Shown here one piece after another: positions 21,714 to 31,972 of a stretch of 64,000 nt of DNA. A program made the position numbers and the translations under genes. The notes below the pieces were generated by a model, which was not told the DNA's origin, ran no database searches, and saw only the letters and a program-made list of their open reading frames with translations. How positions within the stretch are numbered: the first letter of the stretch is position 1; every line of letters starts with the position of its first letter. The DNA comes from Aurelia coerulea (lineage: Eukaryota > Cnidaria > Scyphozoa > Semaeostomeae > Ulmaridae), in assembly GCA_039566865.1 (NCBI GenBank), contig CM076951.1, positions 17,307,484-17,371,483 of the forward strand, written 5' to 3'.

Positions 21714-24537
21714 CATAAATATGCCAATTGTCTAGTTGAACTTTGACAAATGTTGCTTTTTTCAAAACAGTGAGGGTGCAGACAACTTGCCAGCCAATGA
21801 TTGCCAAACGGATAGCAGCGACGAAAGTGAAGGCAGCCTTACCGAAGTTGAAGATGTTTCAGTTCCTTACGATGCGCAATCTGAAATGGTCCTCTTCAAT
21901 GATGATCCTCTAACTCCTGTCTACAAATTTACAGATGTACCTGTCACGACAAAGGATGCCTTTGAAAGCATTGTTTTGGAGAAAAACAGTAGCAAAGTTG
22001 CCACAGGATGTCCTACCTTCGTTTGCAAAAATGTTTCATTTTTAGTGTCTCTAGAGAAAATTGGCCACTGGAAAGATGTACTTTCAGATATGATGGGAAA
22101 ATGGAAAAGTACGAGAGTGAAGCATTATTGCTTTTCTTGTAATGAAGAGAATGGTCAAGTTATAGATGAATCTGAGTTCGGGGAGCAAGGAACCTTCCGT
22201 GTCAGCCGTTTCATCTATCAACACCAGGAAGCCCCTGACTATCACAGGGTTGTGATCAAGGTAGACTGTCATACAACAAAAACGGTTCCTTTTGTCTATG
22301 TGCAATACTACTTTGATGATGGAGAGCATGATGTAATTCCAACGTTACCTCATGGCAAGTCGAAAGGAAAGAGAGAGACTGTCCCGTTCCAACGTACGAA
22401 AGAAAGTGTGAAGCAAAGCGTAAAAGAGAAGAGCTCTGGCAGTGGCCCAAAGAAGATAGTTATGGAGTCGTTTGAAAATGCTGGTGGGTTTGAGGGGATA
22501 CGAAGTGCTGGAGATATGGCTAGAAATCGCAAACAAGTTTCCAACTTTAAGTATCGTGAGAACAAAGAGAAAGTTGAAGATGAGCTTGTGACTGTTATAG
22601 ACATGTGCAAAGCTCAGGAAAGAGATAAGGCTACTGCATTCCTGCGTCATGTCAGTTGTGCTCCCGAGAAAACAGTGTTTTTGGGAAATGAGCGTCAACT
22701 TAATGACCTTGCTAGATTTTGTACAAATGTAGAAAATACGTCAATTGTCGGAATCGATCCAACGTACAACATGGGGAAGTTTTATGTGACTGTGACAACA
22801 TATCGCCAACCTATGCTGTATGTGAAGGGCACGAACCAACATCCAGTACTGCTTGGACCATGTTTAATCCATACCAAGAAAACATTTGACTCCTATTTTA
22901 GTCTGCCAAGTCAAATGCTAAGATTTAGGCCCGATCTGTGAAAGATAAAAGTTTATGGTACTGATGGGGAAGTAAATGTCAGCGACCCTTGGAAATGCTG
23001 CATCCCTGAAGGATATCATCTGCTGTGCGACTTGCACATGAAAGAGAATATTAAGTCAAAGCTTCTAGAGCTCAAAGTGGACCAGCAATGTGCAAAAGAG
23101 TACCTCAAAGATATCTTCGGCCGTGACATTGGTGATCAAAGAGAGCCCGGGATCGTTGACTCATGGGGGCCAGAAGAAGTAGACGCAAAACTGGCAAGTC
23201 TCAAAGATGTTTGGGTTAAACGCCATCCCAAAGGAGAAGCCTTTTATGGATACTTCGAAGTCCATAAAAAAGAGTTGATCAAAGCATGTATGACATCGGG
23301 AATACGGTCAATTGCAGGACTAGGCTACCCCCCAAAACCGTACACGCAAAATGCGAATGAAAGCATGAACAATGTGCTGAAAGCTGCAAATGACAGGAAG
23401 AAGCATTCATTGCCCCAAGTGATCCAAAACATCCATGCTGTGGTTCGACAACAAGAGCAAGAGGTTTGCATGGCACTTTGTGGAAAAGGAGAATATGAGA
23501 TCACCCCGGAGTACCAGCAGCTCAAAGTTGAAGAGCGACGTTTTTATCTGATGCAGCCTCCTCAACGGAAAAAGCTTTTGGACAAATTCAATAAAGCCCA
23601 ACCAGTTGCAAGAAGTATGGTAACTCTTCCATGTGCAGCTTCGCCACAGTCAATGCAACGTGTCTCTTCAATTGCAACGGATATTCCTGAAGAAAGAGAG
23701 TGCCACCTGTCTGTTCATCCCCAAGAGAGTGGCATTGGATATCCAAGCATGCAGATTCTCACAGATATGAGTAATAAAGCATACGAGCTGCTTAAGTCCG
23801 GAAAGGACATAGTGCAGGCTCCTGGATCTTCTACCATGGATCTCTTTATTGTTACAAACAAGGAAAATCAGACATCACCGCTGACAGTGAAATCATACAG
23901 TAATGGAAAGATGGAGTGCTCGCGAGAATGTTGGCGATTTCAAGCCTACAAAATATGCCATCATTGTATTGCCGTGGCTGAGCGTTTAAGCAGATTAAAA
24001 CTCTTCTTTAGCTGGTTCAAGAAAAATGTTGCATCAAGTTTGGATCGACTTGTCAACGTCAATTTACCAAGTGGTACAGGCAGCAAAGCAACAAAAGCCA
24101 CCCAGAGAAGACGAGGAGGCCGAAATAAACGTCAAAGTGTGGTGACATCGTACACTCAGCAGGAAACACCAAATACGCAGCATCAATTGCAAAATGTGCC
24201 ATTGCCGGATCCACTGCCTGGTACGTACGAAGTATACCCATTACGATTCTGCCATAAGCTGACATCAAAGTGCTTTGGGTGTGGTAGCAGTTTGCGAAGC
24301 GATGCTCAGGCAGATGCAGTCGTTATCGTTTCCAAAGAGCAAAGAAGTTACAGAGATGAAGCTACTGGTCAGATGAATTCAAAGATTGGCAATACGTATT
24401 ACCATGCAACTGAGCGTTGTATCAAGCGAAAGAATGCATTCTTTTTACCAATGTTTGTCTATATTCCTGACCAGATAAAAACGTACCTCTCCAGTGAGCA
24501 TAAGGCTACGCTACGCACACTTGGTTTGCCAGTCTAA

Positions 24538-25148
24538 CTTTATAGAGACTTGTTTGTTGTTTGCACGCTGCACTGTCTATTGTGTTAAAAGTTATTTTTG
24601 TTCTGTTCCGCGTTCTGTTCAATGCTGTTTGATTTCATTAAAACTGTTAAGTATATCTTTCAGAGGAAATTCTGAAAGGAACAATTTTGCCAGTTATGTT
24701 TAACATAGGTTGAAGAAAATTATAGCAACCAGAATTGTAAAAAATTGAGCCCTGTGTTACTGTTAAATCACTAGATTTCGAAGGCTTTTAAGTTTTTTGA
24801 TGCAGTGCCTAAGTTGCATTTCATGCATTTTACCACCAACTTGTCAAAGAACCATTGCTCTAACAATTACCACAAGGACATGCTTATTCTTCCATCCAAA
24901 TAGAAAACCAAGGTACACGAGTGAATCACTTCTAAAAATTGCGTCAAAATTTATGAAAATCTTTCTGTTTTCTCGAAAAATTCCCAAAAACCTCTTTTCT
25001 CTCAAGAAAAGCTTCGTTGAGCAGCCATTGGCACACGCGTATAATTGTCGACACAGATGTTGTATTGTGAAATTAGTCTAATGCAGAAAGTTTCATTTTT
25101 CACAAACGTGAAGGGTAGCCAATTCTACTACCAAGAGCCTCAATTAAG
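24538..25148 (+). other. 3' flank of the MULE transposase gene
   Basis: T-rich sequence following the stop codon, with no further coding frame. It probably contains the 3' UTR (CATTAAAACT at about 24,636 is one possible polyadenylation context). Nothing else recognised. Confidence 0.35.
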
Positions 25149-25441
25149 CATGGAGCATTGCGGACACCTTTATTTAGTAGGAAATTTTTATTCGATACTA
25201 CTACCTTAAGTCTTTTGCGGAGGAGCATTGCTCGCGAAAAGAGCTACCTCTCTGAAGGAGCGAGCTAGCGTAGCGCTTGAGAAGATTTCAAATCTTCTCA
25301 AGCGCTACGCTAGCTCACTCCTTCGGAGAGGTAGCTCTCTTCGCGAGCAATGCTCCTCCGCAAAAGACTTAAGGTAGTAGTATCGAACAAAAATTTCCTT
25401 CAAAATTTCCTACAAAATAAAGGTGTCCGCAATGCTCCATG
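25149..25441. repeat. Near-perfect 293-bp hairpin (foldback element)
   Basis: The two halves (25,149-25,294 and 25,296-25,441) are inverted copies with essentially no loop. The centre reads CTTGAGAAGATTT-C-AAATCTTCTCAAG. The outer ends read CATGGAGCATTGCGGACACC. The right arm has about 10 extra bases, and a few mismatches occur. Such a palindrome can extrude as a cruciform and can be transcribed into a long hairpin RNA. No target duplication was recognised. Confidence 0.85.
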
Positions 25442-25482
25442 AATTAAGGTGAAAAAAGTACAAAAAGTTGTTGTCCAAAATG

Positions 25483-26041
25483 TACCTGGTGAGTCAAAAA
25501 AGGAATCCCCTTACTATCAAGACGATGATATCGGGAAACAGATTATTTAACAGCAGACATGTTCAAATAGACCCCCAAGTTTATCTCATTGAAATCGGCC
25601 ACTACACTCCGTTTTGAAATTATGACGGATTTTTCCAGAAAACCCTTCCAGAAACCTTCAAAACAGGCTCAAAATCGCGACCAAAATTTCCTGATATTTC
25701 ATAGCATGTTTCGTCCTCGTGGGAGGATGCAATAGATAACATCGTCCAGAATAATGTTGTTTTGCTCCAAAGGATCCATCTCATCCTCGCAAAGAGATAA
25801 AACTTGCTAAAGCATTTACAAGTCAGTCATTGCTTTCAGAAATTATAAGGCGGACAATTGGTCGTGATTGGATGCCATTTACCATTCTGGAGGTTTCTTG
25901 CAGGGTCTTTCTCAAGAAAATCCCTTAGAACGAAATATGTTCATTGTTAAATGATCTATTTGGTAATATCATTGTCTTGATATTCAGCGAACTCTGGCCT
26001 TTCTAGCGGAGATTTTTTAGTTGACTCACCCTCACTCGGTA
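25483..26041. mobile_element. Degenerate TA-flanked MITE, CCTGGTGAGTC ends
   Basis: Left end TACCTGGTGAGTCAAAAAA; right end (reverse complement) TACCGAGTGAGGGTGAGTCA. A further inner match (ATCAAGACGATGATATC versus ATCAAGACAATGATATT) confirms paired inverted arms. It belongs with the CCGGGTG-ended elements at 12,082 and 61,340. Confidence 0.55.
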
Positions 26042-26108
26042 TGTCTCAAATTTATTATTTGAAATAGTTGGTGGGAATTTTCTTACAAAATGTGATTGCT
26101 TGCCTTGT

Positions 26109-26414
26109 ATTAGAACCCCGGGGGAGGTACATAACATATTTAGGGTACGGGTATGTGCCGCCCATATGGTTGGGTTTTTGGGCCAAAAATTCTCTAAACA
26201 AGGGATCTTTTTCGGATGATTTTCCATAAACAAGGGTGGGGTGTCGCTGAGATTCGCAAAAAAATGGTTAAAATGGGCAGTTTTCCGCCAAAATTCACCA
26301 TAAAAGTGGGTATCAAAAGCAAGTTTGGGTAATTAGAAGAGGGTAGCTTTCTAAAAACCGGGCGGCAGACCCCCGTCCATCCTCAAGTCACGTACCCCCC
26401 CCCCCGGGATTAGA
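26109..26414. mobile_element. MITE with CCCCGGGGG termini
   Basis: Inverted ends ACCCCGGGGGAGGTAC and GTACCCCCCCCCCCGGG flank ~294 bp, with ATTAGA repeated directly at 26,109-26,114 and 26,409-26,414. The interior has GTGCCGCCCATATGGTTGGG and GGTTTTTGG-type motifs shared with the relic at 15,436. Non-coding. Confidence 0.55.
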
Positions 26415-27163
26415 GTTTCATACGAACGAGTTTATTATCTTGTTGGTCGATTCTCTTTAATGGAGCACATTTAATTAAACGTTGCATTTGATTCCATTAA
26501 TAAATTTATTGAAGTATCTGTTGTCTTCTCCACACGTCCATCCATCGAAAATAGCATGCCAAAGCTTTGAAAATGCCTTTAAAAAACTTTTAAAAAATGC
26601 CTTTAAAAACTTAAAAAAAGTGTAGACAACAATTGCCATCGCAGAAGAGGATTCCTGCAGTACAAATGTGATAGGTCAAATGTCGTTGCAAATTCACAAG
26701 TTCAGAAAAGAACACAGGATTAGAAAAGCAAGTTTCCAAAAGACAATTAGCAAGAAAGAGCCAGGTGATGCTTGTATTGGAGGAACCACTGATCATGCAC
26801 TGATGGATGATTGGTGAACTCATGAAAGAAATCATTTTGTATTTATACAACCTGTCAAAAATTCGATCGGAAAAGCTAATTGTTGCACCCCCTTTGTAAA
26901 TTAGTTACCTTTAACAGTATTCGATTAGTTTCTATTATGCTTGTTTAATTTTGTTATTCTTCTTAAATAGTTTTTTACTTTTATGTAAGATTTATAAAAA
27001 AATATAAATAAAAAAAATAAAAGATGTGGAATTTTCCAAGCCACTGAATTTTACACAATATATTCAGTTTCAGAGCAACATTTTCTCTCGTTGTCAATAG
27101 ATTCTCAGCCTGAATTTCACGAACTGGAAACCAGTCAAATTGTTCGCGTGACAAAGGTCACTG
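26415..27163. other. No gene; AT-rich interior of the Mutator element
   Basis: AT-rich sequence with an A/T-rich low-complexity stretch at about 26,985-27,025. No coding frame or inverted structure was recognised. Confidence 0.4.
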
Positions 27164-27419
27164 ATGGTAAAATGTCTACGTTTTCAAAACTGCACGCACA
27201 AACAGCCCACACCCTGGCTTGATAAATCTAAATGACAGCAAAATGTATGCTAAATGATCAAATATGAATGGAAATAAAACGATTTATAAATAATTTATGA
27301 ATAATGATAAAAAATTTTGAGTCGTAGGGTCGTAGGGTCGTATGGTCGTAGGGTCGTATGGTCCGAGGTCGTATGGTCCGGGGTCGTGGGGTCGTAGGGT
27401 CCGGTTAAAAGAACATCCC
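27164..27419. repeat. Right terminal inverted repeat of the Mutator element
   Basis: 256 bp, the inverted counterpart of the left end. The (GGTCGTA/GGTCGTATGGTCC) units differ in number and order from the left arm, so the array has shifted by unequal events since the arms were identical. It ends exactly at GAACATCCC, followed by the duplicated TTGCAAAGA. Confidence 0.92.
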
Positions 27420-27983
27420 TTGCAAAGATCATGTTATTTTACTTGGTGCCATGTCTGATTCAATACCTCAACTTGCAGTGTCACAGAAAGGTACCATTAT
27501 CTTGACAATAGAATAACATAATAAGGAATGGCTTCGAAGCTTAGTCTTTAGCAAGCTACATTTCTGCTAGTATGATACTTGAGTTGTGAAAAATTGCTCG
27601 TTAGTATTCTCAATAGAAGAGTTGCAAGTTGTTTCATTGGGTAAGTACGTATCCATTAAATTACTGAAAAAGATTATAATAATTTGTTTATTTCTTTGGA
27701 AGTGATCAGATCTTTAATAAACGAGTAAATAAAGGAATATATAAGCATTTAGATGCGAATTGAAATAAGCATGACGTTTCAAGCGTAGCCTGTTATGAAG
27801 CTAAATGGAATTGTCTTGATAACAGGCTATGCCCAAAACGTCTGCTTGTTTCAATTTACATCAAAGTGCTTATATTTTACTTTATTTATTTGTTTATCAT
27901 TGTGCAATTGCACAACACGCAACAAGAAGATTTTTTGTTCAGATCTTTTCTTGAATTAAAATTTTAATAATCCTCTTTCACAG

Positions 27984-28088
27984 ATCTTCACGCAATTTCT
28001 CGAGCTCAATTTATCATAAACAAGACTCGTACTGAAAAAGAGAGAGGAGCTGGTATTATAGCAGCTGGCAAAGTGTCTGTCGTTGATG
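27984..28088 (+). CDS. Coding exon downstream of the Mutator insertion (phase 1-1)
   Basis: A 105-nt exon with acceptor CTCTTTCACAG and donor GATG/GTAAGG. It encodes DLHAISRAQFIINKTRTEKE, then RGAGIIAAGKVSVVD. It begins and ends in phase 1, so it joins in frame to the exon at 17,155-17,280. The gene is not recognised. The match in phase and the intron-located transposon argue for a gene that existed before the Mutator insertion. Confidence 0.45.
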
Positions 28089-28620
28089 GTAAGGCAACAG
28101 TTTTCTGCTGGTTTTGCAAGCAAATTGTTTGTCTTGGGACCTAGTCAAGGATCTTCGAATTACAAAGTTCACACAAGCTGCAACAAGCACCAAGCCAGAA
28201 TAGCTGATTACTTTGGGGCTGATGTGCCATATGAAATTGCTGCAAATATCGTCTTTGGTGAATTAGACAGCAACATATATTCACTAATTCAATGTACAGC
28301 CCTGAAGAAGTCCTGCATGGCAGAACGAAATATTGGCATAAATTTTATTCAACCATTTGTTGTTGTTTTTTTGTTGTATTGCGGTGTTTCTGCCTTTAAA
28401 CTTATACATTCACTAAATGGTGGAATCATATTTTGCAAGCAATGTGTAAAAGAGTTTGCAAAGAGTGCTTCTCTCTTGCACCTGTGACACAATATACGCC
28501 AGCATGAAAGCACAGAATCACATAGAGGAGAATGTAAGGTGAAAAAGAACATAAAATCAATGGAGAGCTTTGTCAAACCAACAAAAAAAGTGAAACGTAA
28601 TGAGGAGAACAATCCTGCAT
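28089..28620 (+). other. Degenerate coding-like stretch with Cys pairs
   Basis: Short frames show coding-like character but switch frame. Examples are VFCWFCKQIVC at about 28,100, SCNKHQARIADYFGADVPYE at about 28,170-28,230, FCKQCVKEFAK at about 28,432, and ECKVKKNIKSMESFVKPTKK at about 28,530-28,590, ending at TGA near 28,620. It may be further decayed exons of the gene containing 27,984-28,088. No family recognised. Confidence 0.25.
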
Positions 28621-28651
28621 GACTAGGAGAGACTCAAGATAAATCACCATG

Positions 28652-29905
28652 TTATGGACTGTTCTTAGATGAAATCGAGTGTAAAGGTAAATATGGCAAG
28701 GTATGTGTTGATAATCCTAAAGTCCTAAAGTGGTTGTCAACCTCTGTGAATGCAGACAGACCTTTTATCTTCCTTTCCCAATCAGAGAAGCCAAAAACAG
28801 CATTGAGAATGTCCTTCTTTGTGGCACCTTTAACGCGAAGGTCGGACAGCTTTGAATCAACATTGTCTCTCATATGAATGTCGCACATCAAGTGATATCC
28901 CCCTGTAAAAACTGACTTTAAAGCATCTGATACTTTTACCTCGCCATCTGTTCCAAAACATCTGATGTTCGCAAGCTCTCTTCTGAAGCGGACAATATTT
29001 GAGGGCAACTGAAAAGACGAATCAAAGCCCTTTCCATAGTGCATCAGTATTGGCCCAATCATAACTGGATGCACTTGTCTACTTGTTACCAGCATAAGGT
29101 GCCTGTAAGTAGACATAGGTACGTAGAAATTTCTGATATTGAAAGTAGGATCAACACCCAAAACTGAGAAAATATGGGGACCTGTGCAAAACCGTTTTAG
29201 GTCACATAGTTGTCTCTCATTAGCAAGGAACACAGTTTTCTCTGGTGCTATCGTGATATCACGTACGTACGCCGTTTGTGGGTCACATTGCTGCTCTTTA
29301 CACAGATCAAGAATCTCCACCACTTCATCTGGTTCAGGACTTTTGCGGAAATCAGATATCTGCTGACGGTTTCTTGGATGATCATTAAAGCTACGTACGG
29401 ACAACGGTCCAAGAGCTTCATCAAGCAGCCTCTTGACCAGCTGTTTCCGAGGCACATCTTTCGATGCATGCTTCATTGCACTTTTAACGGACTCTCTCGT
29501 CTTTTGGAAAGGTTCGGGATTCTTGCCTTTGCTGTTGCCATGAGGTAAGGTGACAGGAATGCAATGCTCTTGCCGGTCAAAGTAGTACTTGCAAGTACAC
29601 CTACTTTTGAACCTCACAGTTATCATTTTCGATTACAATGAAGACTCTATGAAAATCCCTTGATTCTGAGTGATTGTAGATGAATCTTCTTGCAGTGAAA
29701 GTCTTAGCCACACCAAATTCATTCTTCTCTATCAACTTTACGTCTCCATCATCAAACTTTAAGAAAAACTACTTTGTTCTTGTGTGGCTCCAGTGCCCTA
29801 ACATGTCTGACAGAGGGTCGCGCCAGTGACCAATGGCCTTCCAATCAATCAAAAAACAGGCATTCTGTTCCACTTTCAGCGGATTCATTGTAGCAACTGA
29901 ATTGA
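28652..29905 (-). pseudogene. Decayed MULE transposase, same family as 18,768-24,537
   Basis: Read on the minus strand. The N-terminal part (29,905-29,630) has WKAIGHWRDPLSDMLGHW and ARRFIYNHSESRDFHRV, matching GHWKDVLSDMMGKW and SRFIYQHQEAPDYHRV in the intact element. After a frameshift near 29,620 it continues with YYFDRQEHCIPVTLPHG, FSVLGVDPTFNIRNFY (first Asp), HPVMIGPILMHYGKGFDSSF, CFGTDGEVKVSD (second Asp) and LMCDIHMRDNVDSKL. It then stops after about 320 codons, before the Glu and SWIM regions. A TAG lies near 29,795. Inverted ends for this copy were not found. Confidence 0.82.
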
Positions 29906-29991
29906 CCTTTAATTTCTCTTTCAATATTATTGAAAAAATTTAATTTGTATTGCATGGATTTCTTTCACATCTGAACACTGGGAGCTTTGGA

Positions 29992-30372
29992 TGAACCCTA
30001 TTGACTTTGAAAATTCTACATTGTGACGTCATGATCATGTCAAATGACGTAACTAAAACATATTTAATTTTTGGGTTCAGCTCATGATGTACTGTACACA
30101 TGCCAAGTTTTAATGCTGTACGTTGTCCAGAACGGAAATAAATATTGCCAATATTGCTAATAGTAAGCAAATATTTCAAATATTGCAACTTTCCTCAATT
30201 ATAACATCATAGTGACGTCATAAATGTAATGAAGAATTAAAGAAGAATCCTATTGTGTAGATTGTGTTCCTCTAAACCATTGTACTAAGTTTCATCCTCG
30301 TTTCTGCATTATTGACAAAGTTAAGGACCCGATACTACAAGCGTCCAAAAAGCTCGGTGGTAATAGGGTTCA
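29992..30372. mobile_element. 381-bp MITE with TGAACCCTATT ends
   Basis: TGAACCCTATT at the left and AATAGGGTTCA at the right form an 11-bp perfect inverted repeat. AGCTTTTTGG/GGAGCTTTGG blocks lie near both ends, and there are two GTGACGTCAT motifs inside. It resembles the CCCTAT-ended TTAA elements, but the outer four bases are TGAA/TTCA rather than TTAA. It is non-coding. Confidence 0.5.
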
Positions 30373-31275
30373 CTTTGGGAGGGGAAAGGGTTTGCTATCT
30401 TAGTTTGGAAATTTGCTGAACTTTTTCTGTTCATTTCTTGAAATATTCAATTCAGCAATTGTTTTGTCTAATTTTGTCCAAAATTTGGTGTCAACCTGTC
30501 AAAATTAGCTTGAAGTTCAGCGTTTTTGAAAACTGTTTTGGGTGTCACCTCTTGTAGCAGGAATACTCATCTGCGCACTCTTCATGTGCACATAGTAACA
30601 CGTGCATCTAATCTGTCACATGTATGTATTGTCATGAGTAGTTTCTTATTTAGATGATCATTAACACGTAAGTAAGTGATCTTGTAGATTCGTAATTCAC
30701 TGATATTTCTCTTCGCTGTTTCTCCTTCTGCAACTTAGCCCCGGGGTGGGTACTCCACTATCTAGTCGTATGGGGGTGTGTGCCAGTTTTAAAACATGTT
30801 TTTGGAAGAGACATGCTTACAAAAGAACGTTTTTGGAACGGAAGAGACATGTTTATAACGCCTAGATCCGCCAGGGCAGAAACCAGTGTCAGGGCTGGGG
30901 GATGGAGCGCCCCCTCCCAGAAGGCCATTTGTCGGAAATTACCGTGCCTGTCAGATTTTTTTGTGGCTACAGGCCCACATTTAGAAGATTTTATTAGGAA
31001 AATGATACATAGGACATGAATTTATCGACTTTTGAGGATAAATTCTGACATGAATTTTGAATCTACAGCATATTTTTGCTTCATATTCACAAATTTTGAA
31101 GGCTCCTACGTTGAAACAGCAAAATACTTTCTTGATTTTGGCGCAGGGAATTTTTGGTTCTTTGCCCACCTAAGAATTCCAGCACGGAAACTTGCCACTG
31201 AGTGTTTAAAACTCTAACCTTCACTTACCTTGCAATTCTTTGACCCTTTCTCTGCTTTGTTGGCTATTCAACCAG
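30373..31275. other. No gene; CCCCGGGG-type repeat relic near 30,741
   Basis: 30,741-30,860 begins GCCCCGGGGTGGGTACTCC and continues with GTATGGGGGTGTGTGCCAG, a relic of the same repeat group as 15,436 and 26,115. The rest shows no recognisable coding or inverted-repeat structure. Confidence 0.35.
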
Positions 31276-31442
31276 AGTGAATGAATCTGCTAAATTGTTT
31301 ACACCTTCATCTTCAGCCATCACAGAGAAAGTCCATGCCCTATCCTTATTGCTTCTAAGTGCATGCGCAATAGCCATTTGCAAGCGTTTGATAAGACTTT
31401 TGGCCGATCTAACAGACTTTGTGACAACAAAGACAACAACAG
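31276..31442 (+). CDS. Candidate internal exon
   Basis: A 167-nt open segment between acceptor TTCAACCAG and donor ACAG/GTATTT. It reads VNESAKLFTPSSSAITEK, then VHALSLLLLSACAIAICKRL and LADLTDFVTTKTTT. The middle is hydrophobic and could be a membrane segment. No family recognised. It may be a chance open stretch. Confidence 0.25.
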
Positions 31443-31714
31443 GTATTTACGTTGCTTCATTTGCTGTTTAATTGAGTACTATGAAAACCTTTGTGTTGAA
31501 AGTATGTAAACGACCTTTGTAGAATTTACAGTATTTCCTAATGTTAGACACAAAATGAAAGAGCCATTGTTGGCAACATTAATGGCAATTGAAAACATAG
31601 TAATGTCATCATTTCACCGTAAAGAATCATTTGTTTTCTTCAGTATGAGCACTGATAAAGGGTGGAAATGCTTCCATTGCCGGGGGATCAAACACTCCGT
31701 GTTCACCTTCTGTG

Positions 31715-31904
31715 TTAAAGACAAATGACGGAGATATAAGGTGACTTAATTCAGGGGCCTGGGCAATCTAAATATAACCTATTGAATTCCATTGTATTTG
31801 ATGATGTCGAGAGAGTAGCAAATCAATTAGACAAATGAAAGCACTAAGCTATCTTTTGTTCTATTTTTAAACTAGGCGCTATATATCCGTCATTTGTCTT
31901 TAAG
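31715..31904. mobile_element. 190-bp TTAA-flanked MITE
   Basis: TTAA-AGACAAATGACGGAGATAT at the left and its near reverse complement, ending CATTTGTCT-TTAA, at the right. A second copy of the same family in inverted orientation ends at 32,983, with ~110 bp of clear similarity (32,870-32,983). Confidence 0.65.
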
Positions 31905-31972
31905 GGTCCTTTCAAAACTCAGTACTTAACTCAGAGTCCTAGGGGTCATATGGGTCTTAGGGTCCGGTTTTC

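Larger units (their letters stand above)
18768..24537 (+). pseudogene. MULE transposase gene with introns, one in-frame TGA
   Basis: Exon 1 is 18,768-18,832 (ATG directly after an acceptor-like TTTTCAG; donor AAG/GTAATG). The main exon starts at 21,771 (acceptor TTCAAAACAG) and ends at TAA 24,535-24,537. The junction AG+T keeps frame and gives a Ser/Asp/Glu-rich N-terminus. The transposase core has GIDPTYNMGKF (first Asp), HPVLLGPCLIHTKKTFDSYF, YGTDGEVNVSD (second Asp), LLCDLHMKENI and QNANESMNNVL (candidate Glu). A SWIM-like motif follows (MECSRECW, then KICHHCIAVAE), and near the C-terminus FGCGSSL. TGA at 22,939-22,941 splits the frame just before the second Asp. CGA to TGA by CpG decay would explain it. 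Otherwise ~950 codons are open. Confidence 0.88.
17475..27428 (+). mobile_element. Complete Mutator-like (MULE) DNA transposon with 9-bp target duplication
   Basis: TTGCAAAGA at 17,475-17,483 and 27,420-27,428 are identical 9-bp direct repeats around an element of 9,936 bp (17,484-27,419). Its ends are ~260-bp inverted repeats beginning GGGATGTTCTTTTAACCGG. A 9-bp duplication with long inverted repeats and a MULE-type transposase gene inside (18,768-24,537) together define a Mutator element. Later insertions inside it include MITEs at about 18,970, 19,591, 20,284, 25,483 and 26,115 and the large hairpin at 25,149. The near identity of the two arms suggests the element moved fairly recently. 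Confidence 0.92.

Noticed and set aside
22084..22698. Overlapping antisense open frames of 80-117 codons
   Set aside because: They mirror the MULE transposase coding exon and show no domain of their own.
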